Source of the DNA: Arabidopsis thaliana
Taxonomy: Eukaryota; Streptophyta; Magnoliopsida; Brassicales; Brassicaceae
Length of the DNA: 64,000 nt
Reading direction: 5' to 3'
Assembly: GCF_000001735.4 (NCBI RefSeq)
Contig: NC_003075.7
Coordinates: forward strand, 683,001 to 747,000
Shown: piece by piece, positions 34,416 through 46,928 of the stretch
Numbering within the stretch: position 1 is the first letter of the stretch
Layout of the letters: every line of letters starts with the position of its first letter
The notes under the pieces: generated by a model
Databases searched by the model: none
Told to the model about the DNA's origin: nothing
Seen by the model: the letters and a program-made list of their open reading frames with translations, nothing else
Made by a program: the position numbers and the translations under genes

Positions 34416-37093
34416 CTATATATATATGTAAATAAAATACTACAAAGAATCAATTCAAGATCGATCGTTTTTGTGTGTTTCTTCTTCAGAAAAAGTTTAT
34501 GAAGTCAGCTTTCAGAGAAATCTTTAGTTCATAATATGAGGTGAGAGAGAAAGATAGAGAGAGTTTGAAGTGAGAAGATGAGAAAAGGAGAGGAGGATTT
34601 GGGGAATATAAACAAAAGGGTTTTTGTTTCGGTACGTTGAAGTTTACTCTAGTCAAAAACAAATTTGGTTCTGTTTGGTAGTATTGTAGAATAAGTAATT
34701 AGTGTATGAAAAGTGAAATACATTTATATAAAATAATACTATATAATTCAACTAAAACAGAAATATGATATAATTGTATTTTATTTTATAGCAAAATTTG
34801 ATGTAAATTACGATAATAATGTAAAATTTAATGGCTGATATTGAGTTATTGCGATTTAAATTTTCTATAAATGAATATTAATCCCACATATATTTGATAT
34901 AGTAAGTATGGATATAAAAGTCACACTTTTCAGTAACTTATGAAAACGAATAAAAGTAGAGATAATACTTTAAAAGCTATGAAAAGGATGTGACTGTGTG
35001 AACTTATATTTTCTTTTGGTGTTGAAGTAAAATTATTAGCTTAGTTTCTTCTTCAAGGTTTGATTTGCGAACCACACGCTATCCTTTTGTTTGGGATAAA
35101 TCGTACTATATAGATCTAATATATATATTGTATTTTATAAAAATTTGAGGTTTGATCTTTATTTAGAACGTTGTCCACAGCTTGTATATTTCGCATTTAT
35201 GATTTGCAATAAATGTGGGTCGCGTCTAATTCTTCTACATAATTATTTTCACAGCCATTAAGTTCTTCGACATGATCAAAAAGAGTCTATTTACTCAACG
35301 TATAACATTCTGCGATTTTATATGGGAAAATAAGAAAGTTTCATGAATCACTTAAAGTCACAACAAGTTTAGTTGTTCAGTTAAATCAATTAATATTCCT
35401 TTAGCAAAAAGAGAAGAGTTTCTATATTGTAAGGAAAACAAAACATTTACGGATTTACCTCATATGTTAAAATCTTTATCACGATTGAAAGTTATTTGTA
35501 AAAATTGACACTAAATATGTATTTTTTTGTAACATATATCCCATATGTAAACAGGAAGTTATTTTTTAATCAGGAAGGATATAATTAATAATTCGCTCCA
35601 ATGATTAAAGTTAACAAAACATAAGAATTCAATTTTATATTCATTCAACTGAATATTTAATCACTTCTAAAAGAGTGTTTAACTAAGTCTGAACCAATAT
35701 AATATTGTGCCAGGCATAAAACACACAATGATTCCGAGCCATTATTGGTTATACATATATTTAATCAACTTATGTGCATAAACATATACTATTAGTACCT
35801 TTGCTCTCTTTAACTTTTATATTACTTGACTTGCAATAATTAACTACTACACCTAGAACATCTAAAATGAGTAAATATATCATTGTTTTATGATATCATA
35901 CTCAAACGAATAACTGTCGTATAAAACTTAGTTAACTAAGATTAGTATTATTTTATTCAAACACTATTTAATCTACTTATTTTATTTCATGCAGAAACCA
36001 AATTTGAACGCCGTATTACGCTTGTTTTATAAAGTTATTGATCATGTTTTGTAAAACCATTACATGTACAAACTACTCCGGCTAAAATTTTAAAATAGTA
36101 AAGATGGAAGACTCTCAAGTTTCAAAATACCAAGAGACATACATTGTCAATAACTAGATTAATATGAAGAATTGATGTCAACTTATTTGTTTAGTTTAAA
36201 GTTTTATATTAAAATATTTTGTCCATTATCATTAAAAAAAAAGTAAAATAAAAGAAGATTCGGTGTCTAAAGTCTAAACCATGGCCTTCAACATAAAAAA
36301 AAAAAAAGAGAGGAATCTTCATGGAATATAAGCCAAGTCTTGGAGACGGCTTCGATAAAATGTAACATCAATTATCGACGTACCATTATAATTACAATAA
36401 CAAGAATAATACGAATTATTCATGGTATTTTTCAACAATTGTATATGTTTTGCAATATTATTACTATTACTGTATATTTTTTACATGGATTAGAAACAAA
36501 ACTCTTTAGGAATCAGGACATTTATCACATGAAGAGCATGTTTCAAGCCCACATTGAGTCTAGTTTTTACAGTCAACTGATGTTGACAAGAAATAGTTAG
36601 ATCTAACGGCTCAGCTTATAGATCCAACGGTAGGAAACAGCATTAGTGTAGAGTAATTTCCATAGACGCAAATCAGGGAATGGGAAAATTGTGGAGCCGA
36701 ATGGAGAAACGGAGAAGGACAGAGGCAAAGGCATGTGATACACTGTGACTTTGGTGGATAACGTATCTCGACTCATCCTTGTAGGTCCTTTTTCTGTCTC
36801 AAACCCAAGTTAAAGACTACACGTGTAGGCTTCTATTTTGTAAATTATTGTTTACATTTTTTTGTTAATAGTACTGAATGTGATTTTCATTCACTTTTTA
36901 GAAAAAATGAATATAAACCAATCTAAAATTTTAATTTAGTATGACTGCTCAGTATAAGAATCGGTCTAACGTCCATAATTTAGTAATATACCAAACCGAT
37001 TTCTTTATGGGAAGTTATTGAGTGTCTATTGGTTTTTAAATTTGTACTAAATGTTCCTCCATATAAAATAATTCAATAGAGAAATTTTGAGGT

Positions 37094-37585
37094 GATGTGT
37101 GAAGTAAGTTTCCATCTCTCTTCACTGAAAGCTGGATAAAATCTTGCAAGTAGTACATGTGATGAACGAGTTAAGTTTTTATCTCTTTTCACCGAAAGCC
37201 ATTCTTTCGCTACAGATATTGCTTATAGTGTGACAAAGGAAATACGCTTTACTTCATATGTGGCGTTAGGATGTCTATCATGGCTTCAAGAGCGTATTGC
37301 ACGGGAGTCTTCAGTGTTTTGACGAGGCTGGTTGCATAATTTTTGTTTTGGCTTTCTGGTGTTTTTCTTCTGTTTTATTATGATCTATTTCGATTTTAAA
37401 ACTACTCATGAGAGAAATTTTTGAAAAAAGTTTAGAGAGAGCAAAACGTCATAGGGAGTTCTTTCGTTTGGAAAAATTAATAGAAAATACACTTGAATAG
37501 TGAAAAAGTAAGTTAAGTTCCATTTGTAATTTATTTCTGAAAAAATAAGTAGTAGTGAAAAAATAAGTTAATTTCCATTTGTAAA
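37094..37585. repeat. Imperfect tandem duplications
   Basis: GTGTGAAGTAAGTTTCCATC...CTTCACTGAAAGC (about 37094-37131) recurs as GAACGAGTTAAGTTTTTATC...TTTCACCGAAAGC (about 37163-37199). Separately, TAGTGAAAAAGTAAGTTAAG (37498) recurs as TAGTGAAAAAATAAGTTAAT (37553), both followed by TTCCATTTGTAA. They are local duplications without a known role. Confidence 0.55.
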
Positions 37586-38504
37586 GAGAAAAAGTGAAAA
37601 TAAAAAGTATTTTCAGCCAAATTATACACCAATTATATCATTAAAATGGAGTATGGTTATGGAGAATGACACACGTCTAAATCCACTAAACACTAAGTTA
37701 GGGTTTAAATACTTCTTTGACCAAGCTAAATACTATTTGTCTTTCCATAAAAGTCGACTCTAGTCTTCAAACAACCACTATCCATTTATGACTTGAGCTT
37801 GATAAGTTTTAGGGTTGACAAATCCTTTTTTATCTTGCAAAGGATCATTTTGATCACATTGGGTCAAAAGAAAATCAAAGAAATTAAATCGAGCACAACA
37901 GACTTAATGGTCGAGTTGGTTACTCTATTCTCACCGGCAATAGAGCACAACCGAGTTCTCTGCGGCGAACAAATTTACTAGTCTAGTGCATTCCGAAAAT
38001 TTGTCCAAAAACATATTAATTTATCTTACGTCTTTTTTTATTCTTATTATTTTGGGTTAATCTTCAAGTATTCCTCTCTTTTTTTTGGCACCCTAATAAG
38101 TCGCATGCATTAGTTAATGGAAAAAATATAGAGATTCCCATGATATTTATATGCTAGTTAAACCCTTAGCAATTTGTCTGGTACGAAAATGGAGATGAGA
38201 TTATGGAAAAATTAATGAATGAATTAATTAACAAATGAATTCAATATTTATAATCGGGAATAAAATCCTTTTGGGATCATCATTTACTCTTTAGCTTATC
38301 ATAATGCAAGCACATGATATGTTTCCTCTCCAGTCAACTATTGTCTCTTTGGCGAATTGATTAATCAATTATCCACTAAAATTTAACAATATAATAACAA
38401 TAAACTTTTATTTTAATAATTTTACCTTTGGAAATGTATTTAATGTTAAAATTTTATACTTAAACTTGAACTTGAAAATAGTTATTAAAAAAACAAATTA
38501 TTGC

Positions 38505-38506
<2 letters not shown>

Positions 38507-38538
<32 letters not shown>
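38507..38538. repeat. (AT)n microsatellite
   Basis: About 16 AT dinucleotides in a row, likely length-polymorphic. Confidence 0.9.
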
Positions 38539-38540
<2 letters not shown>

Positions 38541-41500
38541 TGTGTTAAAAATATTTGCGAACGATTTAATCAAAATTATTTATATTACACGTCTGTGGCT
38601 TGTTATATTAAGTTTTAATTATTGAATATTCTTACTCTAACCTAGCTCATAAATATAGAGTAAAATTTATGTGATCATGGTCTACTATTACTAACTATGA
38701 AGAAGACTATATAGTAAAGCGGAAATCAGACTAATCGATCAAAATCAAAAGGATATGCGAAACATGTACTTTCAGATGCATCTATATATAAGTAGGTACA
38801 TGTACTGTTTTAGCTGGAAATTGAAAGATTTATCCGAACATCCATTTCATATATTTTTTATTTATTTTTTTATCTTTGGTCTTATAAATCTAATTCCATC
38901 AATAAGTAATTAAGTACATGAAATGGCCAAACTCTTTGTCAAATATATTGTTCCAATCAAAATTTAATAGGATACTACAATGTAAATATATGAATTTCAA
39001 TAATGTATAGATATGTATACTGATAACAATTGTTCAAAGACATGTAGGGTAACTATCCACACGTACGTTCATATACAGACAGCGTCACATAATTATACAA
39101 TAAAGGCAATTTGGAGAGGTCGTGATGGGTATTTTTTTCTTCATGTGTTATATTATTCTTTAGATATATGAACCATATTTTTTTCCAATATTTGCAAACA
39201 CTTTATATTAAAAATTTAGTAATATGAATTATGAAGGTACTTTTTCTTTCATCCATATGGTGGCTAGCGTTGTATATATTAAAAATAATTTATTTTTAGA
39301 CAAGATACAATTTACAAGTCAAATATTTGAGGAAGCTATCCTATAAAAGGTTAATGGTTATAAAAGACTTCTTATAAGGACCCCACGCATAGAGGGTCGA
39401 GGCTCCAATAATACTACTCTTTATAATAGTATTCAAATGTCGTGCCAAAAAAGAAATGTCTTATACGTGATATCCATAAACAACTATATGCGTGTGCGAT
39501 AGAAAAAAAGAAGAAGATTTGTCATCTTCTTTTTGGTTCTTTCAAAATGTTTTCCATCTAGTGCATGTCCCCGACGAGATTCACTTTCTCGACTCAGTTG
39601 ATATCTCATATTTAGTGCTTTCATGCAAAAACAATTTTGAAACGTAAAATTATGTAAAATGTTTTCGAGGAAAACATATTTTGTTTAGTGATTATAAAAC
39701 AAAATATCTATTTGTTTATTTTAGCGACATAACATATTTATTTGCGGTTAAAGGAGAAAATAAGTTTAGTTCATAAGAAAAAGGAGAAAATAAGCTAAAT
39801 TTATTTGAATAACGATTAGCCAGAAATCATAAGTTTTCAGCTAAAAGAATAACTAAAACTAAATTTAGTTAGTTTCTTCGTGTTTTCGATGTAAGATCCT
39901 AACATAATATCTTTAGATGATTATTCTTTTGACTAATTTATGTTGGACCAGTTCTAATTTTATTTTGGATCGGTTATATGACTATATGTTTGTTTACTAG
40001 ACTCCGTAGGTACTACGTTTACTAGTCTGTGTAGGTAATATGTTACTTTTGAGTGGAGTAATTCATACCCTTTATATACTGTTGGTTTAATCACAATTTT
40101 TGGTTTGATCACATTTTCGATGTGGGATCCAAACATGAATGACAGGTAGAGGTATCAAATAAAATGAGTGAGTTAAGATTTTGGAACCATATATCTTTAG
40201 AAAAGGATCGTTGAGCAATTAATAAACTGGAAACTCTTTTTGTTTAGATCGCCATTTCGTATCGAGCTTTAGATATAACATATTTCATTTCGTTGGTGTC
40301 AAATATGGGTATAAAGATGTACCCTTAAAAAGGGATAACAATGATAGCTCATAACTTTTCCGAATACTATTTACTTGTTAAAAAATATAGCATAATGCCT
40401 AGTTCACACACAGAATAATTACGTTTTAGAATATGAATAAATAAGAGATACTGAAAATAGGGTTCAAAATTTGGACAACGACCTAATTATCTAAATCACG
40501 AGCAACGTTGAAGAATGTTTTGATGTGTATAGTTTACCAACGATATCCAATAAAGAATTTGGTATTGACAAATTGCATTGTATGGAGTGTATAAGTTGAA
40601 TGAACTATTAGGTCATAAATAAAATTTTGGTGAGTTTTTTTTTCTCAATAATTGTTAAGAATACAACTATAAATTCAATCACCTGTATATTAAACCAATC
40701 TGATTATATACCAATAAATGGCTTCGCATGACCACCTAGAACTCGTCATAAATTTAACCAATTATGTCAAAACAAATTGTTAGGTTAAAACTAAAGGGTC
40801 TAACTCTCACAAGTACTACGTTATTAAGTGTTTATGATTTTTCTATTGACTTTAAAGCCTCTGTGTTAACTAGAATGTCTTCTTTAGAACACTACTAATT
40901 TAGTTATAAATTAATGTGTAAACTAATTCAAATGAAAATTTGGGAAATATTAGAGGATGATAATGGATCATTAGAGAGTCGACACGTGTAGGATCTGTAG
41001 GAATGGGCCAAGTAAATAAAGCGAAGCTGATGATGAAAACAAGAGGAGAATCGCGGGCCATGCGATGCATATAGTGATTAAGGATGTACTAACCATGAAA
41101 TCATTATGCATCATCATCATTATCATTCACTATCTAATTCGAATCCCAACGTTGTTCCTTCGAGAAACACAAGAAAGAAAAACATCAATATTAACGAAAA
41201 GCTATTTTACTTTCACTGTTATTACCATATCCTTGTTAAAAGTAAGGAATTTTGAAAATTATTTTATACTTTTTCTAGTTTTTTATACAGTTGTTTTTGA
41301 TAAAAAAAATGTTTTACAATATAACTTATTTTTAAGTTTTTATGCAAATTATATATTAATTTACTATTTTATGTTTATTTATATTATGTAGTCTCTTTTA
41401 TGAATGATTGATTTTTTTTTAAAATAAATATTTTTAATCTGTTTGTTTGTAACTAAAATAATATACATTATGAAACGGAGAAAGTATTTTTAGTGTTTGA

Positions 41501-42649
41501 TTAATTTTGAAAATGAATATTTCTAAAATAGTATGTTTCTTTAAATTGATATATTAAATGATAGTTTGATTAAAAAAACGATAAATTTTGAAAATAAAAA
41601 ATTTCTTACGAAACTATTTTCAAAACATAAATATTTCAAAGCAACATTATTAACATTACGACTTTGAAACTAAATTAAACTATTCGTAAATTGTGGGAAC
41701 AAAACACATATATTTAGCTCAAAAAATAATGATTTGCCGATTGAAATATTTGCTTATGAGCTAATTATATATTAATTTCTATCGAATTTCAATTATTCTC
41801 TTATGCAATATCAACTAATAAACACAATTTCGTATTGTTCAAAACAAAATTTGTTAAGTGAACTAAATTTTATGTTATTTTTGGGTTGCTGGTCAAATTG
41901 TATCCAAATTCTAAATTTCAAATTATTCTGCGAAATAGTTATCATGACGTAGTTGACTAGTGGTAATTGTCGGCAAACCCCAAGTTTGATGAATTAGTGA
42001 TGCTAAAGGGGTACTAATCACTTTTATAATTATCGTTAGTCATGATTTTTTCTCTTTTAGAAATTGATTACTATATTTGTCTGCCATTGAAAATTCTAAT
42101 AACAACCGGCAAAAATTAACATACATCAAAGATCAAAACTTCCTTGACTAGTAACTTTTCTTTCCTTTCCCTTTCACATTATTAGGCTTCATATCATATT
42201 TACTTTCTTTTGTACAGCTAAAAATAGATGCCATATAAATAAACTATAAAAAGTCAAAATGTCAAATCAACTCTATATATTATTAATCTATTTTTGGCTC
42301 ATATATGGCCCATGGAAAATTCATGAGTTTCCACTTATATATATCTGTCAGAGAATGTATGGTTCTAATTGTCAATAGTCACATGTATATACTATATACT
42401 AAGGGTCAGTTTACAAAAATAAAATAAAAATACATATACTAAAGTATCTCCATTGCACAATGCACATACAAGGAGAGTATTTAAATAATATTAAAAAACT
42501 GTAATTACAAAATACTAATAATTAAATATGAGGTTATTTAAATTGGAGACACCTCTTTTCAAAATGTCTTCCCCAAAACATTTAAGATATGATGTCTTAA
42601 ATTTAAAGACACCAAACATTAAATATTTTTATCATGGGAAGACTCCTTA

Positions 42650-42978
42650 GAGCAACCCCAACCTTGTATCTTAGCTAATTCTTAGGTATAAAAGTGATTA
42701 AATTTAATAAAACCAACAAACCTTAGCTAAGATAAACATCTTAATTAATTCTTAAAACTAAGAAGAGTATATGTGTTGTGTTTTGAGTGGGTAGACATTG
42801 TTTTGAAATAGTTTGAATTGTTGTTTTTTAAGAATCTAATAGTTCTTAACCATTCGAGTAGAAATTAGTTAAGATTTTTCCTAATTTTTCTTAACTTAGT
42901 AAAAACAACATTTTCATTTAAAATAAGGTTAAGATTCAAAATTAAGAATCAATTGGTTTTAAATCATTGGGATTACTC
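42650..42978. mobile_element. Tourist-like MITE (PIF/Harbinger type), 329 bp
   Basis: Termini GAGCAACCCCAA (42650-42661) and, inverted, GAGTAATCCCAA (42967-42978) match at 10 of 12 positions. The element is flanked by a 3-bp TTA duplication (42647-42649 and 42979-42981). A TWA target duplication with GAG...CCAA ends fits PIF/Harbinger MITEs. The interior has TCTTAGCTAATTCTTA-like words on both arms and no coding frame. Confidence 0.65.
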
Positions 42979-42981
42979 TTA

Positions 42982-45900
42982 ATATGATGAGGAATGGAGT
43001 TGGTCTAAAAGTCTAAGAGCATCCTTAACATTAATATATTATTAAATTTTTTAAGAAGATAAAAATAAAAACATTTTAATTCTACAGTTATATTCTAATT
43101 ATTTAATATAGATAAACCACTAACAGAACAGTACGTATATTTTGGTTTGTGATTTTTATTAGAGTGGAGCAAATAATATGCGTTATGCTAAATTATTTCC
43201 TCATATTCTATAACACTATTTGTCGTTAGATAAACAAGTTGAGATGAGAGTGCTAGGTAAATACTGTCACTGTTAGCTCGACAAAGTTACTGTTATAAAA
43301 GAGAACACATCATTTGATTCATATATTTTCCATTAATAGTTTTATTCATTCTACTACATTTCTTACTTGTTCATCTAACTTTAAGTTTTTGTACCAATAA
43401 TTTTGTTTATCTATTTTCTTGGTAATTTTGAGATAATATTTAACTTATAAAACTGTCCATATTTGAAATAGTTATGGGCATTAATTAGCTTTATTGTCCA
43501 ATATTTTACTTACGTACGTGTTCTTTTAAATATGGTGACATTGAAGAAAAAGTGGTTGGTAAACATTGTTTTTCTTTTTTACAGTTATTTGTGTAAAGTG
43601 TAAGAATTTGGTAGGTCCAAGAACAAAATTACTCATGCCGGAAGATTCTGTCGTAACGGTTTCAATGACTAAAACAAGTATGACTAGTAGTAACACCGAT
43701 ATGTTTGTTTAACTCTTTTTTTTTTTTTTTCTTTCTTTTTTACATTTTTGTAATCGTACTTGTTGACGAGCTTGATTTATCCCGATAACAGCCAGCTAAA
43801 TTGGGATCCTACGTCTTTTTCCGACCGTACGTACCCACGTTCGGCATTTATGTGACAGATTCTTGTGGATCGGTCTATCGATCTTTCGGCACCTGATTTG
43901 GTTTTGGACCAATAATTATTTAGTTTTTTTTACTCGACTTGCAGAAAATAATATATATATGTATATATATATATACATATATATTTAAACATAGTTATTA
44001 TTTGTGTTTTGGATATAACTGAACGCATCCAAAGCACTTCGGAGCTTGTGAATCGTTATAACATGCAAACTATTTTGCAGAATATGATTTATTATTATAT
44101 TGTATTGCAAATGATCTTAATTTTTTTTTTGTGCAAACAAATGATCTATACTAGTTTTTTTTAAACGACATTAGCATCTACAAAATAACTATCGTCATTA
44201 GCCACTGATTGTAATATTGTTACAATATAATTTGTATAGCTGTAAACTATTTATGTTGTCAGTTCTAGTTTTGATATATTTACTGTCGCTAATTCTAACA
44301 TGTTTGCATTCAAAACCGCTGATTAATTGACATTGTTACTATATAGAGCATAAAACGGTGCTTCATTGGATGACTATTGACTAATATACCAAATGTGACT
44401 ATGTGAGTTTATGATTTAGTTACATAAATATACAGATATGTTTATCTATTTATTTATAGAAAGTCTTTCAAGAAATCTACAAAAATTAAAGAAATAAAGA
44501 GAGTATGCCTATCTGTACGTCGGTGGCTGTATATTGTGAAAATAATTAATGTCGTATATTATTGCAAGTACTTAGGGATCAGGGCTGAGTCTACGACAAG
44601 ATACGTATCAATGCACACGTCCAAATTTTTTTTTTTTTTGTGTACAAATGGTCATGGTCTCCAGACGGTGACATTTTAAAAAACATTATTTGATTGGTCT
44701 TTGTAATTTTTATTTTCCAACCTGTCTTGTCATTTCGACTACGAAACGTACGATTTTTTCAATCACGTTTACTAATATCATACACCGAAAATAAACAGTT
44801 CACAAACGCATCTTAATTATTCAAATTCATGAATGTTTTATATAATCGAGTATCATATCAACATTTATTTGATATTTTGATGTCGTATGTATATCAATGT
44901 TGTTAGCTGTAAACTGTCCAATGAAAATCCATTTAATATTTGGACAAATTATTATTAGGGAAATTAATGTAATGTGGAGTATTTTATATGAAATGTGTAT
45001 TAATGACGACGACCTTACTTGATCCCGGAAGTGTGTATTAATTTAATCGCGGTGCATCGCTGTCCACACGGTTGGGTTCATGCGTACGTGGTATTTGCTG
45101 GCAAGTGGCAGTGAAGTTTCTTGTTTGATACTGTATGTTCCATTCATGTCTTTCCCTAGATGCATGTTTCTTCTATTTTTATATATTAATATTTTTTTGT
45201 TTTTCTTATTATGTTTTCTTTCCCTTTGTGAGGAGAATAATTGCGATACGATTATTTGTTTTAACAGAAAAAAGTGAAGCGAAAAAGATGATTCGAAGTT
45301 TGAAGTACGATTAAAATTTTTCTTTTTCCGGATCCGAGTTTGATCTTCTTTAGAAACAAAAATTATATTTGTTTAGAAAGTCTGTCAGTTGGGTTTTGGC
45401 CCAATTGATTTACCTGGTAGTCAGAAATGTAAGTGACCTGACTACCCTTGACATTAGTCAGAAAACATTCTAAACTCGAGATAAACACTGTGGTAGTTCT
45501 TTAGAAAGAAGTCGACTCTAAAGTACTTTGGCGTAAAACAAAAAAATTTCCCTTGAAATTATACTTTATTTGTTTGACATAAATGTTTCAAATATAATCT
45601 TCTTTTAATCAATGTAGTTAAATTTTTTTGATAGAAGCACGTCAGAATTTCACACTAGTAATGTATAAGTGGTAATCATCATTGCCTAAAACAATGATTA
45701 ATTAAAATTTTAGAATTCGTCGTCGACAAAGAATTTTTCTTATGATGAAGGTTTTGTGCATAATTATGAACGGATCCATTTATTTCACTCTAACTAGGAA
45801 TAGATGTTTGATGGGATACAAGTGAACACGACACAAAGTAACAAAAATTCATTTAACGTCACAAATTATTCTCAATCGAATTTCGAAGTATCAAGAAAAA

Positions 45901-46620
45901 GGGCAATTAAAAACGTAATCTCATTATGTCTTTGAAATCTAAATTAAAAGTTGAGTTTATTTTAATTATTAATTTCCTTTTTGATGATGTAGGGGATGAC
46001 AATTGACAACCAATTTGATTTGAAAGATTAACATAAATCATTTTGAGCATACATATATTGCTTAAATCACACCCGTTTATCTCTAAAAACCTCCATAATT
46101 TATATCAGGAAAATAAATCTAGTTATTGATATCGCCATCAAATATTTTTTTCTTAAATTGTTTTTTTTTGTTGTTGTTGAAAATTTAATTAGAAAGATAA
46201 GTGGACAACGACGCGAGACAAAGACACAATCTTTAGGGCCTTGAGTAAATTAGGGACAGCATAAACACATGCACTAGTCCTGTCTTTATTTAATTATGTG
46301 GTGTTTACTCTAATGACGTCGCTTTGATTAACCAAGTGGTCATAATTAATATATCGATCGAATTATATAATTATCATAAATTTGAATAAGCATGTTGCCT
46401 TTTATTAAAGAGGTTTAATAAAGTTTGGTAATAATGGACTTTGACTTCAAACTCGATTCTCATGTAATTAATTAATATTTACATCAAAATTTGGTCACTA
46501 ATATTACCAAATTAATATACTAAAATGTTAATTCGCAAATAAAACACTAATTCCAAATAAAGGGTCATTATGATAAACACGTATTGAACTTGATAAAGCA
46601 AAGCAAAAATAATGGGTTTC
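42982..46620. other. Gene-free interval, right part (3.6 kb)
   Basis: AT-rich with more balanced islands at about 43780-43880 and 44990-45170. Includes the micro-insertions at 44108-44147 and 46621-46667 and a palindromic AT stretch at about 43950-43985. No coding exon could be supported. Confidence 0.35.
44108..44147. mobile_element. Poly(T) micro-insertion with 10-bp target duplication
   Basis: CAAATGATCT at 44108-44117 is repeated at 44138-44147. The 20 bases between are TAAT(10)GTGCAAA, so on the minus strand a short tag followed by poly(A). Consistent with a severely truncated retroposed insertion. Confidence 0.5.
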
Positions 46621-46667
46621 AAGGTTTGGTTATATATGACAAAAAAAAAAAAAGGTTTGGTTATATA
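46621..46667. mobile_element. Poly(A) micro-insertion with 17-bp perfect target duplication
   Basis: AAGGTTTGGTTATATAT occurs at 46621-46637 and 46651-46667. The 13 bases between are GAC followed by ten A. It lies about 260 bp upstream of the PPOX start codon, in or near the promoter. Confidence 0.6.
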
Positions 46668-46671
46668 TCTA

Positions 46672-46706
46672 TTGGGCCTATAACCATGTTATAACAAATT
46701 TGGGCC
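46672..46706. promoter_or_regulatory. HEMG1: Paired TGGGCC (site II) motifs upstream of PPOX
   Basis: TGGGCC near 46672 and at 46701-46706, both followed by TA, lie about 220-260 bp before the start codon. They are site II-type motifs, known in housekeeping genes. Confidence 0.55.
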
Positions 46707-46928
46707 TAACTAAAATAATAAAATAAACGTAATGGTCCTTTTTATATTTGGGTCAAACCCAACTCTAAACCCAAACCAAAGAAAAAGTATACGGTACGGT
46801 ACACAGACTTATGGTGTGTGTGATTGCAGGTGAATATTTCTCGTCGTCTTCTCCTTTCTTCTGAAGAAGATTACCCAATCTGAAAAAAACCAAGAAGCTG
46901 ACAAAATTCCGAATTCTCTGCGATTTCC

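Larger units (their letters stand above)
34416..42649. other. Gene-free interval, left part (8.2 kb)
   Basis: AT-rich with no reading frame of coding character; the longest open frames are short and of biased, AT-driven composition. Features seen: imperfect tandem repeats at 37094-37200 and 37497-37585, an (AT)n tract at 38507-38538, CACGTG within ACACGTGTAGG at 36820 and 40983, and a ...TATGAAACGGAGAAAGTA sequence near 41471 that resembles one Stowaway-MITE end. Islands of more balanced composition lie at about 36600-36830 and 40960-41180. Confidence 0.4.

Noticed and set aside
41126..41150. TTCGAATCCC resembling a tRNA T-arm
   Set aside because: No matching D-arm, anticodon arm or acceptor stem around it.
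41065..41391. 108-codon open frame in the gene-free interval
   Set aside because: Phe/Ile/Tyr-rich composition driven by AT content, no domain, and it runs into a Stowaway-like end; no support as a gene.
41230..41480. Stowaway-like end TATGAAACGGAGAAAGTA
   Set aside because: Only one end seen; the expected opposite CTCCNTCCGTTT end and TA duplication were not found.
44600..44660. Further poly(T) tract near CCAAAT/CAAATG as a seventh micro-insertion
   Set aside because: Flanking repeat is only about 5 bp, within chance expectation.
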